This document shows, one piece after another, positions 62,078-64,000 of a DNA stretch of 64,000 nt. The stretch is from assembly GCA_937919435.1 (NCBI GenBank), contig CALFRR010000075.1:1-64000 (forward strand), written 5' to 3'. This DNA is from an uncultured Alphaproteobacteria bacterium (GTDB lineage Bacteria; Pseudomonadota; Alphaproteobacteria; Rhizobiales; Ancalomicrobiaceae). Within the stretch, counting starts at the first letter, position 1. Every line of letters starts with the position of its first letter. The notes under the pieces were generated by a model. It did no database searches and was not told the origin of the DNA. It saw only the letters and a program-made list of their open reading frames with translations. The translations under genes were made by a program, and so were the position numbers.

Positions 62078-64000
62078 TCACGTCCCGCGCGGCTTGGCCC
62101 GGGTGGTCGGGGCCGCCGCGGTGGGGTCGTCGGGCCAGAGGTGGCGGGGATAGCGGCCCTTCATCTCGATCTTCACCTCCCGCCACGAGCCGGCCCAGAA
62201 GCCGGGGAGGTCGCGCGTCACCTGGATCGGGCGATGCGCCGGCGACAGCAGCTCGACCACCAACGGCACCCGGCCGGCGCAGACCGTCGGGTGGCGGGCG
62301 AGCCCGTAGAGCTCCTGCACCCGGATCGAGATGGTCGGCCCGGCCTCCGCTTCCCAGTCGATCGGCACGTTCGAGCCGGTCGGCGCGGTGAAGTGCGACG
62401 GCGCCGCCTCGTCGAGCCGCCGCTTCGCCGACCAGTCGACGAGCCGGTCGAGCCCGGCCGAGACCATCTCGGCGGTGACGTCGGCGAGCCCGGTCACCCC
62501 TTCGATCTCCGGCACCAGCCAGTCGTCGAGGGTCGCGGCGAGGGTCTCCTCCGAGAGGTCCGGCAGATCGTCGACGCCCTGGGCGCGCACCCATTCGACC
62601 CGTTGCCGCAGCCGCGCCGCGGTCTTCGTCCACGGCAGGGCCGAGAGCCCGCGCGACCGGATCGCCGCGCCGAGCACCTTCGCCACCGCCGTCGGGCCGG
62701 GCGAAGCGAGCGGCGTCTCGGCGAGCACCAGCTTCTCGTAGCGGCGTACGCGGCGGGCCCGCACCCGGCCGGCCGCCGCGTCGAAACGGATCTCGTCCTC
62801 TTCGACGACGTGGGAGGCGAAATCGAGTTCGAGGTCGGCGAGATCGAGCGCCGCGGCCAGCCGGATCGAGGCCTCGCGCGCCGCCCCCTGCAGATCGGCG
62901 ACCACCAGGAACGGCACCCGGGCCAGCGCCTCGCCCGGTTCGATCCGGCCGCCGCGGCCGTTGGCCAGCCTGAACGAGCCGGGCGCGCCGCGCGCCTGGG
63001 CGATCCGTTCGGGATAGGCGAGCGCCAGGATCCGGCCCGCCGCCTCCGGCCCGACCGCGAAGTCGTCGCTGCGGGCCGCGGGTGCGATCTCCGCCCAGCG
63101 CCGGGCCAGCCGCCGCGCCTCCTCCGCCCGCGGTCCGCGATCGCCACGGAACCGGCGGATCCGTTCCTCGAGATCGACCCCGGTGCCGCCGAGGCCGCGC
63201 TCCGAGACGATCGCCGCGATCTCCGCCGCGATACCCGCGCCGCCGCCCTCCGCCGCCCGCACCACCATGTGGGCGAGCCGCGGGTGGAGCGGCAGCCGCC
63301 GCAGCTTCTTTCCTTCCGCGGTCACCCGGCCGTCGTCGTCGAGCGCGTCGAGGCCGGCGAGCAGCGCCACCGCCTCGTCCCAGGCGGGCTTCGGCGGCGG
63401 ATCGAGGAAGGCGAGCCCGTCCGGTGCGGTCACCCCCCATTCGGCGAGGTCGAGGACGAGGTTGGAGAGGTCGCTCTCCAGCATCTCCGGCCGTTCGAAG
63501 GCCGGCAGCGCCTGGGTCTCGGCTTCCGCCCACAGCCGCCAGCAGACTCCCGGTTCGGTACGCCCGGCCCGACCCCGGCGCTGGTCGATCGAGGCGCGTG
63601 AGGCGCGGACGGTGACCAGCCGGGTCAGCCCGGTGTCCGGCTCGAACCGCGGAACGCGGGCGAGACCGCAGTCGACGACGATGCGCACCCCTTCGATGGT
63701 CAGCGAGGTCTCGGCGATCGAGGTCGACAGCACCACCTTGCGCCGGCCCTTCGCCGCCGGCCGGATCGCCCGGTCCTGGTCCGCCGGCGTCAGGCCGCCG
63801 TGCAGCTCGACCACCTCGACGTCGGGCCCGACCCGCGGCCGCAGCGCCTCGCCGGTCCGTCGGATCTCCGCCTGACCGGGCAGGAAACACAGCACCGAGC
63901 CGTCGTCGGCGCCGAGCGCCCGCACCACCGCGGCGGCGACGTCGGTCTCCAACCGCCCGTCCGGCCGCCGAGGGAGGTGGTGCGTGTCGACCGGATGACT
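62078..64000 (-). CDS. hrpB: HrpB ATP-dependent helicase (5' partial, runs off the window)
   Basis: 640 residues of the C-terminal part of a DEAH-box helicase of about 820 residues; the first ATPase domain lies beyond base 64000. Visible are LCFLPGQAEIRR, VVLSTSIAETSLTIEGVRIVVDCG and DQRRGRAGRTEPG (helicase motifs IV to VI). The helicase-associated region and the HrpB C-terminal domain ending PVLVVELLSPAHRP-like, FWAGSWREVKIEMKGRYPRHLWPDDP follow. HrpB is widespread but its biological role is not firmly established. The frame is open to the window edge. Confidence 0.94.
   Translation of the reverse strand, partial: SHPVDTHHLPRRPDGRLETDVAAAVVRALGADDGSVLCFLPGQAEIRRTGEALRPRVGPDVEVVELHGGLTPADQDRAIRPAAKGRRKVVLSTSIAETSLTIEGVRIVVDCGLARVPRFEPDTGLTRLVTVRASRASIDQRRGRAGRTEPGVCWRLWAEAETQALPAFERPEMLESDLSNLVLDLAEWGVTAPDGLAFLDPPPKPAWDEAVALLAGLDALDDDGRVTAEGKKLRRLPLHPRLAHMVVRAAEGGGAGIAAEIAAIVSERGLGGTGVDLEERIRRFRGDRGPRAEEARRLARRWAEIAPAARSDDFAVGPEAAGRILALAYPERIAQARGAPGSFRLANGRGGRIEPGEALARVPFLVVADLQGAAREASIRLAAALDLADLELDFASHVVEEDEIRFDAAAGRVRARRVRRYEKLVLAETPLASPGPTAVAKVLGAAIRSRGLSALPWTKTAARLRQRVEWVRAQGVDDLPDLSEETLAATLDDWLVPEIEGVTGLADVTAEMVSAGLDRLVDWSAKRRLDEAAPSHFTAPTGSNVPIDWEAEAGPTISIRVQELYGLARHPTVCAGRVPLVVELLSPAHRPIQVTRDLPGFWAGSWREVKIEMKGRYPRHLWPDDPTAAAPTTRAKPRGT

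Overview
The window is a very GC-rich, densely coded chromosomal segment. Almost all genes read as alphaproteobacterial, most likely from the order Hyphomicrobiales (Rhizobiales). The main reasons are the ChvI/ChvG-HprK-EIIA-HPr cluster, a DivL-type kinase with Tyr in place of the phospho-His, a TsaE-AmgK fusion followed by MurU, AddAB recombination proteins and a complete Cpa/Tad (Flp pilus) locus. No tRNA, rRNA, CRISPR array, insertion sequence or prophage was seen. The window starts inside chvI and ends inside hrpB.

Layout. 1-3349: the chvI end, chvG, and the regulatory phosphotransferase genes hprK, an EIIA-Man-type protein and ptsH. 3453-10916: an accessory uronide-utilisation module made of a LacI regulator, a GH88 unsaturated glucuronyl hydrolase, a TRAP transporter (binding protein plus fused permease) and a DUF2264 protein. 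The module is arranged around a divergent promoter carrying three near-identical 9-bp palindromic boxes. 10960-11532: a DUF4337 membrane protein. 11749-25545: ahcY, divL, tsaE-amgK, murU, addB, addA, trxA. 25683-30589: grpE, a small DUF305-like protein, putR and putA. 30590-31135: a gene-free stretch. 31136-32563: a leucyl aminopeptidase.

32821-45218: the Flp/Tad pilus region. tadD is on the plus strand. tadC, tadB, cpaF, cpaE, cpaD, cpaC, cpaB, cpaA and a 53-residue Flp pilin are on the minus strand. A pilus N-domain protein and two TadE-like pseudopilins are on the plus strand. CtrA-like boxes (TTAA-N7-TTAA with a TTAACC-type right half) stand in front of four of these units, which fits control by the DivL-CckA-CtrA pathway whose divL gene is also in this window. 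45163-48519 (minus): a PhnD-like binding protein, a membrane-anchored retropepsin-like protease, ribokinase and uracil phosphoribosyltransferase. 48684-50245: a TPP riboswitch followed by thiM and thiE, then a DUF1688 (Urc4-type) gene. 51663-60321 (minus): a nucleoside uptake and salvage operon running from a BMP-family binding protein through ABC ATPase, two permeases, cdd, punA, deoA and deoB. 60623-61998: glucokinase and a DUF3303 protein, then hrpB (minus) to the window edge.

How it fits together. The window combines envelope and carbon sensing (ChvGI, PTS proteins), S-adenosylhomocysteine recycling, cell-cycle signalling, peptidoglycan recycling (AmgK/MurU), break repair, proline catabolism, adhesion pili and nucleoside salvage. 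The most unusual non-coding feature is a two-copy intergenic element (18243-18353 and 33621-33738). Its 39-bp core is identical in both copies, while the flanking hairpin stems differ in sequence but remain paired.
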